Both the position numbers and the translations under genes were made by a program. The notes beneath the pieces were generated by a model. It was not told the origin of the DNA, made no database searches, and saw nothing but the letters and a program-made list of their open reading frames with translations. A stretch of 64,000 nt of DNA from an uncultured Saprospiraceae bacterium (GTDB lineage: Bacteria > Bacteroidota > Bacteroidia > Chitinophagales > Saprospiraceae): assembly GCA_937928575.1 (NCBI GenBank), contig CALFWW010000101.1:22156-86155 (forward strand), read 5' to 3'. This document shows, one piece after another, positions 26,618-35,207 of the stretch (position 1 is its first letter; each line of letters opens with the position of its first letter).

Positions 26618-27637
26618 ATGGAATTTACTGCACAACAAATTGCCGACTTGGTAGGTGGAGAAATTGTTGGAGATGCCAACGCCTCAGTGAGCACTTTATC
26701 TAAAATTGAAGAGGGCAAACCCGGTTCTATTTCTTTTTTGGCAAACCCAACCTATACTCCTCATCTTTATACTTCAAATGCAAGTATTGTCATCATCAAC
26801 AAAAGTTTTGAGATAACTAAAGAAGTGAAATCAACACTCATAAAAGTGGATAATGCAGATGCTGCTTTCGCAAAATTATTGGAGATGTACAATCAAGTAA
26901 AGTTGAATAAATCAGGCATTTCTAAAATGACTTCAATTGATGAATCCTCAAAATTAGGGAAGGATATTTACGCTGGTGAATATGTTGTTATAGGAAAAAA
27001 CGTAACCATTGGAAATAATGTCAAACTTTATCCACACGTTTTTATTGGTGACAATGCCGTGATAGGAGATGATAGTATTTTATTTTCTGGAGTTAAGGTG
27101 TATTCCGAAAGCATTATTGGAAAGCGGTGTATTTTTCATGCTGGAACGGTCATTGGTAGTGATGGATTTCGTTTCAACCCTACAGACAATCACAAGAAAG
27201 TACCACAAATCGGTAATGTCATCATTGAAGATGATGTAGAGCTGGGTGCAAATTGTGCGATAGATCGAGCAACATTAGGATCTACGATTTTGAGAAAAGG
27301 AGTCAAATTTGACAACATGGTACACATCGCTCATAATGTAGAAGTTGGTGAACACACTTACATCGCAGCACAAAGTGTTGTTGGTGGAAGTACCATCATT
27401 GGAAAGAACTGTATGTTTTCTGGTCAAGTCGGAATGGTAGGTCACATCAAAATTGCTGACGGAACTAAATTAGGTGCCCAGACAGGTGTTTCAAAATCAA
27501 TAAAAAATCCAAACACTATTCACATTGGAACTCCTTCTCAGGAGGCACGCAACTTCAAGATTAATACGATCCACGCTCGGAATTTGGGGAAATTGGTCGA
27601 GAGAGTAAAAAATATTGAAAAGGAATTGAAAATTTGA
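26618..27637 (+). CDS. lpxD: UDP-3-O-acylglucosamine N-acyltransferase
   Basis: Transfers a 3-hydroxyacyl group from ACP to the 2-amino group in lipid A synthesis (cytoplasmic face of the inner membrane). The N-terminal uridine-binding domain is residues 1-100 (ADLVGGEIVGDA, SISFLANPTY). The left-handed beta-helix of hexapeptide repeats is ~105-310, and the C-terminal helix follows. The catalytic His is His239 in MVHIAHNVEVGEHTYIA, the same position as in the E. coli enzyme. The 339-residue length is typical. It is not clustered here with lpxC or fabZ. Confidence 0.96.
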   Translation: MEFTAQQIADLVGGEIVGDANASVSTLSKIEEGKPGSISFLANPTYTPHLYTSNASIVIINKSFEITKEVKSTLIKVDNADAAFAKLLEMYNQVKLNKSGISKMTSIDESSKLGKDIYAGEYVVIGKNVTIGNNVKLYPHVFIGDNAVIGDDSILFSGVKVYSESIIGKRCIFHAGTVIGSDGFRFNPTDNHKKVPQIGNVIIEDDVELGANCAIDRATLGSTILRKGVKFDNMVHIAHNVEVGEHTYIAAQSVVGGSTIIGKNCMFSGQVGMVGHIKIADGTKLGAQTGVSKSIKNPNTIHIGTPSQEARNFKINTIHARNLGKLVERVKNIEKELKI

Positions 27638-28090
27638 GAGACCTAGAGCTAAATAAATACCAGTCATTCAGACATACTTGATTTGGAATTATACAGTGGG
27701 CAAAAAATTGTATTTATCAAGGTATCAGCTGGTATATTAGCCCTAGGTGTTCTTCAAATTAGGTGTCGTTTTTTAGTGCGGATTTAATAGCTGCCAAAGA
27801 AGATAAATAGGAATAAGAAACACTTTTTATTATTGAGCTGCCTTGACAATTCTTCAATTAAAACCAGCCAATTTTAGCGGACATTCATTTAAATCTTTGT
27901 AAGACCTACTGTGAAAGCTTGTCAAAAAAAGCGAATTGTCACTTTAGCGTACAATTTATATTTAATCCTGCTCTGTCTAAAATATGTTGAGCAAAGTGAC
28001 AATTAAGTTACTATATTATTTTCGTTTCTATATGTCTCACTGCTTACAAAATTTTACTTTTGTAGATATTCGAAAATTGAAATTCAGAAA
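27638..28090. other. gene-free stretch with 12-bp inverted repeat
   Basis: AATTGTCACTTT (27934-27945) and its exact reverse complement AAAGTGACAATT (27993-28004) lie 47 bp apart. They could be operator half-sites or a long-loop hairpin upstream of the arylsulfotransferase gene. TACTTTTG (28055-28062) fits a TAnnTTTG -7 box 29 bp before the ATG. No ORF is seen. Confidence 0.4.
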
Positions 28091-29749
28091 ATGAAAAATT
28101 TGCTCTTTCTTATTCCAATTGTGTTGTGGAATCTTCAATCAATTTTTGCACAAAATACTGTTGGTCTCTTATCCTTTGATCCTAGTCAGGCTTATGATGG
28201 GTACAATTTGTTATACCCACACAATCAACCAGCCGTATTTCTTCTCAACAATTGTGGTGAAGTTGTACATCGATGGGATGATGAAGCCAATTTTCGACCA
28301 GGAAATACAAGCTATATCCGATCTGATGGAACACTAGTCAAAGCTAAACGAGATGTCACCGTTACAGATGATGCAATTTGGGCAGGAGGAGGAGGAGAAA
28401 CGGTTGAAATTAGAGATTGGAATAATAATTTAATGTGGTCCTATACTTTAAATGATGAGCAAGGGCGATTGCATCATGATATTGAGCCGATGCCAAATGG
28501 AAATATTTTAATGATAGCTTGGGAATCCAAAACTAAAGAAGAAGCGATTCAAGCTGGAAGAGATCCTCTGACTTTAGATACAGATGTTTTTTGGCCGGAT
28601 TATATTTTTGAAATTAATCCAATGAACAATGAGATAGTTTGGGAATGGTATGCTTGGGATCACCTGATTCAAGATTTTGATAGTACCAAAGATAACTTCG
28701 GAGTGGTAGCAGAGAATCCAGGTTTAATCAATATCAATTTTGATAACAATGGACTTTCAGATTGGATGCACAGTAATGCGATTGATTATTCTCCCGAACG
28801 AGATCAAATTTTGTTGTCCGTTCCTTTTTTTAATGAAGTATGGATCATTGATCACTCCACTTCAACTGCTGAAGCGGCCGGGCATGTTGGAGGATTGGCA
28901 GGAAAAGGAGGAGATATTATTTATCGATGGGGAAATCCTGCGGCATATGATCAAGGGACACTTGCAGATCAAAAATTATTTAATAATCATGATGCACATT
29001 GGGTGGAAGATTTTGTGTCACAAGCGCATCCACACTACAATAAAATTGCTGTTTTCAATAATCAAGTTGGAGCAGATTTTTCTACCGCCAATGTGATTGC
29101 ACCAAGTTGGGATATGTATGATTGGGGATATGGACTATCTAACAATGTGTTTTTGCCTCAAGATTTTGATGTCATCTATGATCATCCGACACCGACTGAT
29201 CTTTTTTCTACTGGTCTTTCTAGCGTACAGCTATTGCCAAATGGGAATACATTGATTTGTTCAGGAAGATTCGGATATACTTTTGAGTTAACGCCAGATG
29301 ATCAAGTTGTATGGGAATATAAAACACCGTTCATGGGTCCGAATATTGCGATACAAGGAGATACGCTGACGATCAACAATAATCTTACATTTCGTATGAG
29401 ACGTTTCCCCATCAATTATACTGGTTTTGCAGGTAAAGATCTGACACCAGATGGGTATATTGAATTAGAACCTAATTTAGGTTTTTGTGATCAAATTCTT
29501 CCCACTTCAGATATTATGGAAGAATATTTTCTTGAAGTTTTTCCAAATCCGGCCAATACTTTTTTGACCATTGAATGGATTGGAGGAATGTATGCGGATG
29601 TTCAAATTTTTGATATGATGGGCAGGCAAGTAACCTCCTTTACAGAGACGGGAGGAAGAAAATACCTCGATATTTCGACATGGGAAGAAGGAATTTATTT
29701 TATAGAAATTGGAGGGATTGAAACTCGGAAGCTAGTTGTTAGTCGGTAA
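28091..29749 (+). CDS. T9SS-exported arylsulfotransferase (ASST) family protein
   Basis: Signal peptide at residues 1-20 (IFAQ). The body (~25-455) is a six-bladed-propeller ASST domain with repeated blades (AVFLLNNCGEVVHRWDDE, ETVEIRDWNNNLMWSY, DYIFEINPMNNEIVWEW, TFELTPDDQVVWEY). Conserved His residues occur at LHHDIEPMPNGNILM, WMHSNAIDYSP and NNHDAHWVED, in positions where ASST enzymes carry their catalytic and binding His. The C-terminal ~75 residues are a T9SS sorting domain (VFPNPANTFLTIEW ... GIYFIEIGG). PLP or nucleotide is not needed: ASST moves sulfate between phenolic compounds. The substrate is unknown, and surface location is inferred from the T9SS tail. Confidence 0.88.
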   Translation: MKNLLFLIPIVLWNLQSIFAQNTVGLLSFDPSQAYDGYNLLYPHNQPAVFLLNNCGEVVHRWDDEANFRPGNTSYIRSDGTLVKAKRDVTVTDDAIWAGGGGETVEIRDWNNNLMWSYTLNDEQGRLHHDIEPMPNGNILMIAWESKTKEEAIQAGRDPLTLDTDVFWPDYIFEINPMNNEIVWEWYAWDHLIQDFDSTKDNFGVVAENPGLININFDNNGLSDWMHSNAIDYSPERDQILLSVPFFNEVWIIDHSTSTAEAAGHVGGLAGKGGDIIYRWGNPAAYDQGTLADQKLFNNHDAHWVEDFVSQAHPHYNKIAVFNNQVGADFSTANVIAPSWDMYDWGYGLSNNVFLPQDFDVIYDHPTPTDLFSTGLSSVQLLPNGNTLICSGRFGYTFELTPDDQVVWEYKTPFMGPNIAIQGDTLTINNNLTFRMRRFPINYTGFAGKDLTPDGYIELEPNLGFCDQILPTSDIMEEYFLEVFPNPANTFLTIEWIGGMYADVQIFDMMGRQVTSFTETGGRKYLDISTWEEGIYFIEIGGIETRKLVVSR

Positions 29750-29821
29750 TTTGGGATGCTAATGGAGTAGGGAGTCCATTTTTAATCAAAGCAACAATAA
29801 ACGATTTTGCTTAAAATAAAT

Positions 29822-30658
29822 TTAATGACCTGGTATTTTAAACGTACAAAATACGGGTAGGTGATCTGATATACTTCTTGCAAAATTTAAATGTTCGCAT
29901 TTACCGACATAATCAATAACACTACTTTTTACAACATTTAATTCTGCTTTTTCATAAATAAAGAAATCGATTGCGTGATTTGAATATGTAAAATCATTGT
30001 TGGAAGTACATGCTCTCCTCAATGTTGATTTGTCTCCAAATGGAGTAAGTTGTAAATGTTGATCATTTAGAAGATCCCAAAATTTATCCGTTGAGCTAAT
30101 ATTATAATCACCTGCTATCAGGATTTTATCATTAGGATAAAGCATCGGTAGTTGGAGTACTTGCTTATTTTCCCATTGAGGTTTTTTTGAATGAGGAATA
30201 GAGTGATAATTAGCGATTAAAAAAGATTGTTCCCCCATGTTGAAACGTGCCAAATAAGGTTCACGACATACAATATCTGCAAGAGATTCATCCAACCATG
30301 GTCTACCATTTATTTTTACAATGGCAGTGTTCCAGATAAAAGCATATCGTTCTTTTTGCTGACTCGTCCCAGTAGTAGGGTGACTGACTTTGTAGTCCCA
30401 TTTTGACCCGCTTCGATTTAATATATCTGAAATTTGAGCAACTGCTCTAGCGCCGGCAGGATCATTGGCGACCACTTCTTGGATGGCAATAATATCATAT
30501 CCTTGCATGATGGAACACATGAATTCAATTTCTTCTGGACTTTTAGTTTTACCCAAATGTGCAATATTCCACGACAAAATAGATACCTCTTGAGCGTAGG
30601 TAAAACCATAAATGCTCATTGCGAAGCATACTGTCAGTAATAGTCGTGCTATTTTCAT
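29822..30658 (-). CDS. secreted endonuclease/exonuclease/phosphatase-family protein
   Basis: Signal peptide at residues 1-22 (GFTYAQ). The EEP fold has its conserved motifs: SWNIAHLG (N), AIQEV (Glu metal ligand), WGNYHSIPHSKKP-like core with ANYHS, IAGDYNIS (Asp/Asn) and RSISDHLPVF (Asp-His catalytic pair). At 278 aa it resembles DNase I-like secreted nucleases, which may degrade environmental DNA, or phosphodiesterases of the same fold. The 3' ends of this gene and the arylsulfotransferase converge. A single gene. Confidence 0.9.
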   Translation of the reverse strand: MKIARLLLTVCFAMSIYGFTYAQEVSILSWNIAHLGKTKSPEEIEFMCSIMQGYDIIAIQEVVANDPAGARAVAQISDILNRSGSKWDYKVSHPTTGTSQQKERYAFIWNTAIVKINGRPWLDESLADIVCREPYLARFNMGEQSFLIANYHSIPHSKKPQWENKQVLQLPMLYPNDKILIAGDYNISSTDKFWDLLNDQHLQLTPFGDKSTLRRACTSNNDFTYSNHAIDFFIYEKAELNVVKSSVIDYVGKCEHLNFARSISDHLPVFCTFKIPGH

Positions 30659-30824
30659 CGGGTTGTTTTGAATTCAAAATATAAAAACTATCAATAATAT
30701 CAATTGATTTTGAAGAAACGAATTTTTAAAAAAAATTTTACTTGAAAAAACCTTCATCTTAAATGCAATTTTGCCAAGTTTTTCATCATCTTAGACTTCA
30801 TTTTAAGACTGAAAAATTAAAATC

Positions 30825-31295
30825 ATGAATAGATTATTGGGCGTACTATTAGTAGGATTTATATGCGTTTTGGTAAGTTGTGGAAGTCCCGATGAGCCAT
30901 CTAAAAAATCAAAAGAACTACCACCACCGAAAAAAGAGATAAAAAAGGTAACCACGACATCGAAGCAAAATGACAAAAAACCAATGTCTGCATCAACTGG
31001 AGCAAGCCCAGCTGAGTTAGCTAAAGCAAAAGAAATTATTGCTGGTGTGACAGAAAAAGCAATTGCTGCAGTGGATGCGAAAAAGAAATTTAAAATGTTT
31101 TGTACGACTTGTCATGGAATAACCGGAGACTTAAATGTAAATGGAGCTAAAGACCTAACACAATCAAAAATAAGTCTGGAAGAAAGTGTAGCACAAATCT
31201 ATCACGGAAAAGGTTTGATGACTCCTTTTAAAGGAATACTAAATGATGAAGAGATAGTCGCAGTAAGTAAATATATTGTTAAATTAAGAAAATAA
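30825..31295 (+). CDS. cytochrome c-type lipoprotein
   Basis: Lipobox LVSC19 follows a hydrophobic signal. A Lys/Pro/Thr-rich linker (~20-75) leads to a single class I cytochrome c domain with heme-binding CTTCHG (Cys93, Cys96, His97) and axial Met132 in GKGLMTPFKG, then the C-terminal helix EEIVAVSKYIVKL. The protein is membrane-tethered and periplasmic, probably an electron carrier. No oxidase or dehydrogenase partner is adjacent, so its partner is unknown. A terminator follows immediately. Confidence 0.92.
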   Translation: MNRLLGVLLVGFICVLVSCGSPDEPSKKSKELPPPKKEIKKVTTTSKQNDKKPMSASTGASPAELAKAKEIIAGVTEKAIAAVDAKKKFKMFCTTCHGITGDLNVNGAKDLTQSKISLEESVAQIYHGKGLMTPFKGILNDEEIVAVSKYIVKLRK

Positions 31296-31298
31296 TTA

Positions 31299-31335
31299 AA
31301 AGATACTCAGAAGCATTATTCTTCTGAGTATCTTT
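31299..31335. terminator. bidirectional terminator between convergent genes
   Basis: AAAGATACTCAGAAG - CATTATT - CTTCTGAGTATCTTT, a 15-bp perfect stem between the cytochrome c gene (+) and the T9SS protein gene (-). Confidence 0.88.
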
Positions 31336-31355
31336 ATACAATAAGCTGAATAGAA

Positions 31356-32408
31356 TTATTTTTTAATCATTCTTCTGGTAATTGTTTCAGAAGTTGTTTC
31401 CAAGGATACAAAGTACACACCCGGAGTATATCTAAAAAGATCGATTGAAACATTATTTACCCCTTCTACAGCATCAATGAAATAGGTCTTAACGATTCTT
31501 CCAGTTAGATCTAGAAGTTTGACGTCTACTTTTTCATTGCTTAATGAAGTAAAATCAACGTTTAAAGTAGTTGTCGCTGGATTAGGATAAATATCAATTT
31601 CTCCACCAATCGAACCTCTTTCAACGAAAACGACATCAGAGATCGTTTCCGTTTTATCAAAATCAATGGTAACCAAACGATAGTAACTTTTTAACATTGG
31701 CTCAGGATCCATCAACTCATATCTATTGATACTGTTCGCATTTCCTGCTGCATTGATACGACCCACTTCCATCCATCTGTTAGATCCCATGGTTGATCTT
31801 TGGATGATATGGAATTCAGTGTTATTTTCAGAGGCAGTCAACCAAACAATTTTGTTTTCGTCGCCTTCCGCAGTTGCAGTGAAAGAAGAAAGTTCAACAG
31901 GCAATGCGGTCGCAGCAACAACTGTTTCAGTAGAGTATGCTCCACCACCACCATTACAGCCTCCGCCACAATTCCAACCATCACCATTTGCAAGGATTGT
32001 AACATCCGCTGGACACCCAGCTGGATCTACTGCAGTCAATGTAAAACAAAATGTATAACTTCCATTACTCCAGATACCACAATTACTATCCGAAGCTAAA
32101 CCAGTAAAGATAGAAGAACCACCAGGTGCTGCGCTTGGGCTGGTATTCGCAGGAACATTAGATCCACAACCGCCAGTTCCATCGGTCCAATTCGGAGTTG
32201 CCGTAAAACCTGCAGGGAAAGTAAAAGTGAAATTGTCAACATATTCTGTAGTGCCAGATGAGACACTGACATCGATACAAATGACATCTCCTACTGCACA
32301 GCCAGCTGTGGTAGTTACCGCAGCAATATTCAAATCTGCGTATGCATTGACACTTATAAAAAGCATCATGGTTAATGAAAGAATTAGTTTTGTAAATTTA
32401 GTTTTCAT
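31356..32408 (-). CDS. T9SS-exported protein with cohesin/PKD-like domain (~350 aa)
   Basis: The frame is open to 32468, but the ATG at 32408 (MKTKFTKLILSLTMMLF...NAYA) starts the signal peptide and is preferred. Residues ~25-165 form a Cys-rich beta-sandwich with DVICIDVSVSSGT...FTFTFPAGF and Gly/Asn-rich loops, like cohesin or cadherin-like extracellular domains. Then comes the common Bacteroidota region LPVELSSFTATAEGDENKIVWLTASENN (~170-270) and a C-terminal T9SS sorting domain (IYPNPATTTLNV...GVYFVSLETTSETITRRMIKK). Secreted or surface protein; the ligand is unknown. Confidence 0.82.
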   Translation of the reverse strand: MKTKFTKLILSLTMMLFISVNAYADLNIAAVTTTAGCAVGDVICIDVSVSSGTTEYVDNFTFTFPAGFTATPNWTDGTGGCGSNVPANTSPSAAPGGSSIFTGLASDSNCGIWSNGSYTFCFTLTAVDPAGCPADVTILANGDGWNCGGGCNGGGGAYSTETVVAATALPVELSSFTATAEGDENKIVWLTASENNTEFHIIQRSTMGSNRWMEVGRINAAGNANSINRYELMDPEPMLKSYYRLVTIDFDKTETISDVVFVERGSIGGEIDIYPNPATTTLNVDFTSLSNEKVDVKLLDLTGRIVKTYFIDAVEGVNNVSIDLFRYTPGVYFVSLETTSETITRRMIKK

Positions 32409-32772
32409 AATAAACATGTTTAAATGAATAAATAAAGTGATTTTACAACATAGTTTACCCGTAATCACAACTATGCTGTGTGAAGTTCAATGAGCACAAG
32501 AATGGATAATGGACAAATTCTTTTTTGAAGAGATGGATTGGAATTTCGACGATAGAGTCAAAAATCTGAGGTGATGCAAGCTGGATTACTTACTTGCATA
32601 TATCTAATATAACAAAATAAAATTAGGCTTTAATGCTAAATGGCAAAATAAGTTGTAGGGTAATTTTTGGTTGGAATAAATGTAAATGTATTACGCGCTT
32701 AGTTCTAGCGATTTATTCAATTTGTAATAGGATTGTTAATTTAGCGTTTCGTAGAATAAATTTTAATTATCA
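32409..32772. other. intergenic stretch, nothing recognised
   Basis: 364 bp between the T9SS protein gene start and the acyl-CoA dehydrogenase stop (both - strand). No repeat, ORF or terminator is supported. Confidence 0.35.
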
Positions 32773-33993
32773 TTAGTTGAGCTGTTTTGCGATTGACTGC
32801 TTAATTGTATTTCGCCCCAATTGATACATATGAACTTCATCAGGACCATCTGCGATTCGAATAGAACGACCGTACAACCAAAAACCAGCGAGCGGTGTAT
32901 CTTGACAGACACCCATTCCACCAAAAGATTGGATAGCTTTATCAACAACATTGCAAGTCATTCGTGGCACCACAATTTTTATCATAGCCACTAAATCTTT
33001 TGCCCCCTTGATTCCATATTGATCGATCTTATCAGCTGTTGCCAAGGTCAATAATCGAGCTTGTTCTATTTCACATCGAGAAGTTGCAATCTCTTGTCGG
33101 ATACTACTAAAACCACTAATTTGTTTCCCAAATGCTTTCCTTGAAGCAACCCTCGTGCACATCATGTCGAGTGCTCGTTGGGCACCACCAATCAGACGCA
33201 TACAATGATGAATCCTTCCTGGACCTAATCGTCCCTGTGCAATCGCAAATCCATCTCCTTCATTTTGAATTAGGTTGGAAGCAGGGACACGGACATTTTT
33301 TAGTTCTATTTCTGCATGTCCTTCTGGGGAGTCATAATTGCCAAAAACTTTTAGAGGACGAATAATTTTCACTCCAGGACTATCAGCAGGTACTAGTATC
33401 ATACTTTGTTGGATATGTCGTTCTGCAGATGGATTCGTCTTTCCCATAACAATAAATATTCGTGTTGCGGGATTCATTGCACCCGAAGACCACCATTTGC
33501 GTCCATTAATGACATATTCATCGCCATCTCTGACAATAGATGTTTCAATGTTGGTCGCATCTGAAGAGGCAACCGCTGGTTCTGTCATCAAAAAAGCAGA
33601 GCGAATTTCACCATTCATTAATGGCTCCAACCATTTTTTTTGTTGTTCTGGAGAGCCATATTTGGCGAGTACTTCCATGTTGCCAGTATCAGGAGCTGAG
33701 CAGTTAAAAATCTCAGAACTCCATAAAACTTTACCCATTAATTCTGCCAATGGTGCATACTCTAAGTTGGTCAAACCAGGACTCAATGCTCCATAACCTT
33801 TAGGAAGAAATAAATTCCAAAGTCCTTTTGATTTCGCAAGTGATTTCAATTTTTCCGTTTCAGGATAATGTTTCCACAAATTGTTTTCAACAAATTCATT
33901 GTGTGCTTTTTCATTTGGATAAATATGTTGATCCATAAATCTGGCAAGATCAGCTTGTAATTGCTTGGACTTTTCAGTGAATTCGAAATTCAT
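32773..33993 (-). CDS. acyl-CoA dehydrogenase, ACAD10/11-like (LvaC type)
   Basis: The frame is open to 34068, but the ATG at 33993 ([26 protein letters not shown]) gives the family start; length ~406 aa. Standard ACAD domains are present: N-terminal helices, the FAD/acyl motif [18 protein letters not shown], middle strand [12 protein letters not shown], and the C-terminal helical domain with [11 protein letters not shown] and [18 protein letters not shown]. The active-site segment reads [11 protein letters not shown] where typical ACADs have YEGTxxIxR, so the catalytic base is probably Asp, as in human ACAD10/11. Those enzymes dehydrogenate a phosphorylated 4-hydroxyacyl-CoA made by an attached kinase domain; a kinase gene is nearby (35208). 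The reaction here is an alpha,beta-dehydrogenation or dephospho-elimination, inferred. Confidence 0.85.
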   Translation of the reverse strand: MNFEFTEKSKQLQADLARFMDQHIYPNEKAHNEFVENNLWKHYPETEKLKSLAKSKGLWNLFLPKGYGALSPGLTNLEYAPLAELMGKVLWSSEIFNCSAPDTGNMEVLAKYGSPEQQKKWLEPLMNGEIRSAFLMTEPAVASSDATNIETSIVRDGDEYVINGRKWWSSGAMNPATRIFIVMGKTNPSAERHIQQSMILVPADSPGVKIIRPLKVFGNYDSPEGHAEIELKNVRVPASNLIQNEGDGFAIAQGRLGPGRIHHCMRLIGGAQRALDMMCTRVASRKAFGKQISGFSSIRQEIATSRCEIEQARLLTLATADKIDQYGIKGAKDLVAMIKIVVPRMTCNVVDKAIQSFGGMGVCQDTPLAGFWLYGRSIRIADGPDEVHMYQLGRNTIKQSIAKQLN

Positions 33994-34361
33994 ATGTGAT
34001 TTTGTAAATTTATTGTTATTAATTGATGTTATTAAAGTGTTCCAAATTTCTAAGCTCAACCCACCCAAGAGCTTGCTCTTCTTGATGACTTGATTAACTC
34101 TTTAATGGCGCTCACGTCATACTGTGCGAAAATATCCAGAAGATACTTAATTCGTCGAATTTTTGAACCTTCTCTTTCGGCGGCTAAAGACCACCGCTAC
34201 ATTAGATACAAGTGATGGAGAACTTTAGGTTTTAAAAATTAAAATGGTCTCATTAGTTTCAACTTCAAAACATTTTTTTCGCACAGTCTGACGTTCTCCC
34301 ACGCCCTCAACTTTACACTCTAGACTCTTCACTTTTAAAAACTCAACACTCTTCAAAAAAT
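33994..34361. repeat. gene-free stretch with foldback repeat (34115-34293)
   Basis: CGTCATACTGTGCGAAAA (34115-34132) and TTTTTCGCACAGTCTGACG (34275-34293) form an inverted pair with one mismatch, enclosing ~140 bp. AT-rich DNA follows, with CACTCTnnACTCTTCAC-like near-repeats before the SDR stop. No ORF is seen. Confidence 0.6.
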
Positions 34362-35126
34362 TTACGCCACCATATACCCACCATCCGAAGTATAAACGCC
34401 ACCAGTCGTATAGCTTGAATTATTAGCAGAAAGATAGACCGCTAGTCCAGCCATTTCATCAGGTTGTGCCATACGTTGCATTGGAATATGTTTTACAAAT
34501 TGGTCAAGCATCTGTTCATTTTTCCAAATAGCAGCACTAAATTTTGTTTGAATTAATCCGGGACAAATTGCATTACTTCGAATTTTATCTTTGCCCCATT
34601 CTTTAGCTTGCGCTTTTGTCAGCATAATGAGAGCTGCTTTGCTAACACTGTAAATACTTAATCCAAAAGAAGGTTTTAAGCCTTCGACGGACGCAATATT
34701 AATAATGGAGCCACCACCTCTTGTTGCCATGATTGGTTGGCATAAATTAGATAAAAGCATACAAGCTTTTACATTGACGTTCATAGTTTTGTCAAAAATA
34801 GCACCATCCATTTCTGCTAATTGGCCAAAAACTGGATTGGTTGCAGCATTATTGATAAGGATATCGACCCCTCCAAATTCTTTCACAGTCGTTTCTACTA
34901 ATGCTTTTAGTTGATCTTGATCCCCGACATGACATGCCTTTCCGATAGCATTCCCGCCAGCTTCATTAATCCGTTTTGCAACTTCATTGACCGCCTCTTG
35001 TTTTCGACTACTCACCACTACTTTGGCACCATGTTCCGCTAGTGCAACGGCCATACTTTCACCAATTCCTTTTGACGAACCGGTAATAATAGCTACTTTA
35101 TCAGAGAGGTCAAATTTATGTTTCAT
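34362..35126 (-). CDS. short-chain dehydrogenase/reductase (DHRS4-like), 254 aa
   Basis: Classical SDR. The cofactor motif TGSSKGIG lies near residue 15, NNAATNPVFG at ~90 replaces the usual NNAG, and the catalytic triad is Ser in NIASVEG, Tyr and Lys in YSVSKAAL. The C-terminal PGLIQTKFS...YTTGGVYTSDGG is typical. It lies on the same strand as, and ~370 bp upstream of, the ACAD10/11-like gene, and is divergent (81 bp) from the phosphotransferase gene. By analogy with levulinate-type catabolic clusters it may interconvert hydroxy- and ketoacyl-CoA with NAD(P). The substrate is inferred. Confidence 0.87.
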   Translation of the reverse strand: MKHKFDLSDKVAIITGSSKGIGESMAVALAEHGAKVVVSSRKQEAVNEVAKRINEAGGNAIGKACHVGDQDQLKALVETTVKEFGGVDILINNAATNPVFGQLAEMDGAIFDKTMNVNVKACMLLSNLCQPIMATRGGGSIINIASVEGLKPSFGLSIYSVSKAALIMLTKAQAKEWGKDKIRSNAICPGLIQTKFSAAIWKNEQMLDQFVKHIPMQRMAQPDEMAGLAVYLSANNSSYTTGGVYTSDGGYMVA

Positions 35127-35207
35127 TTGTAGTTATTTTGAGCATTTAAATCTTTCGTAAAGTAAAGAAAATGTTTAACTTAAAGCACTTAAATGCTAAT
35201 AAATTAA

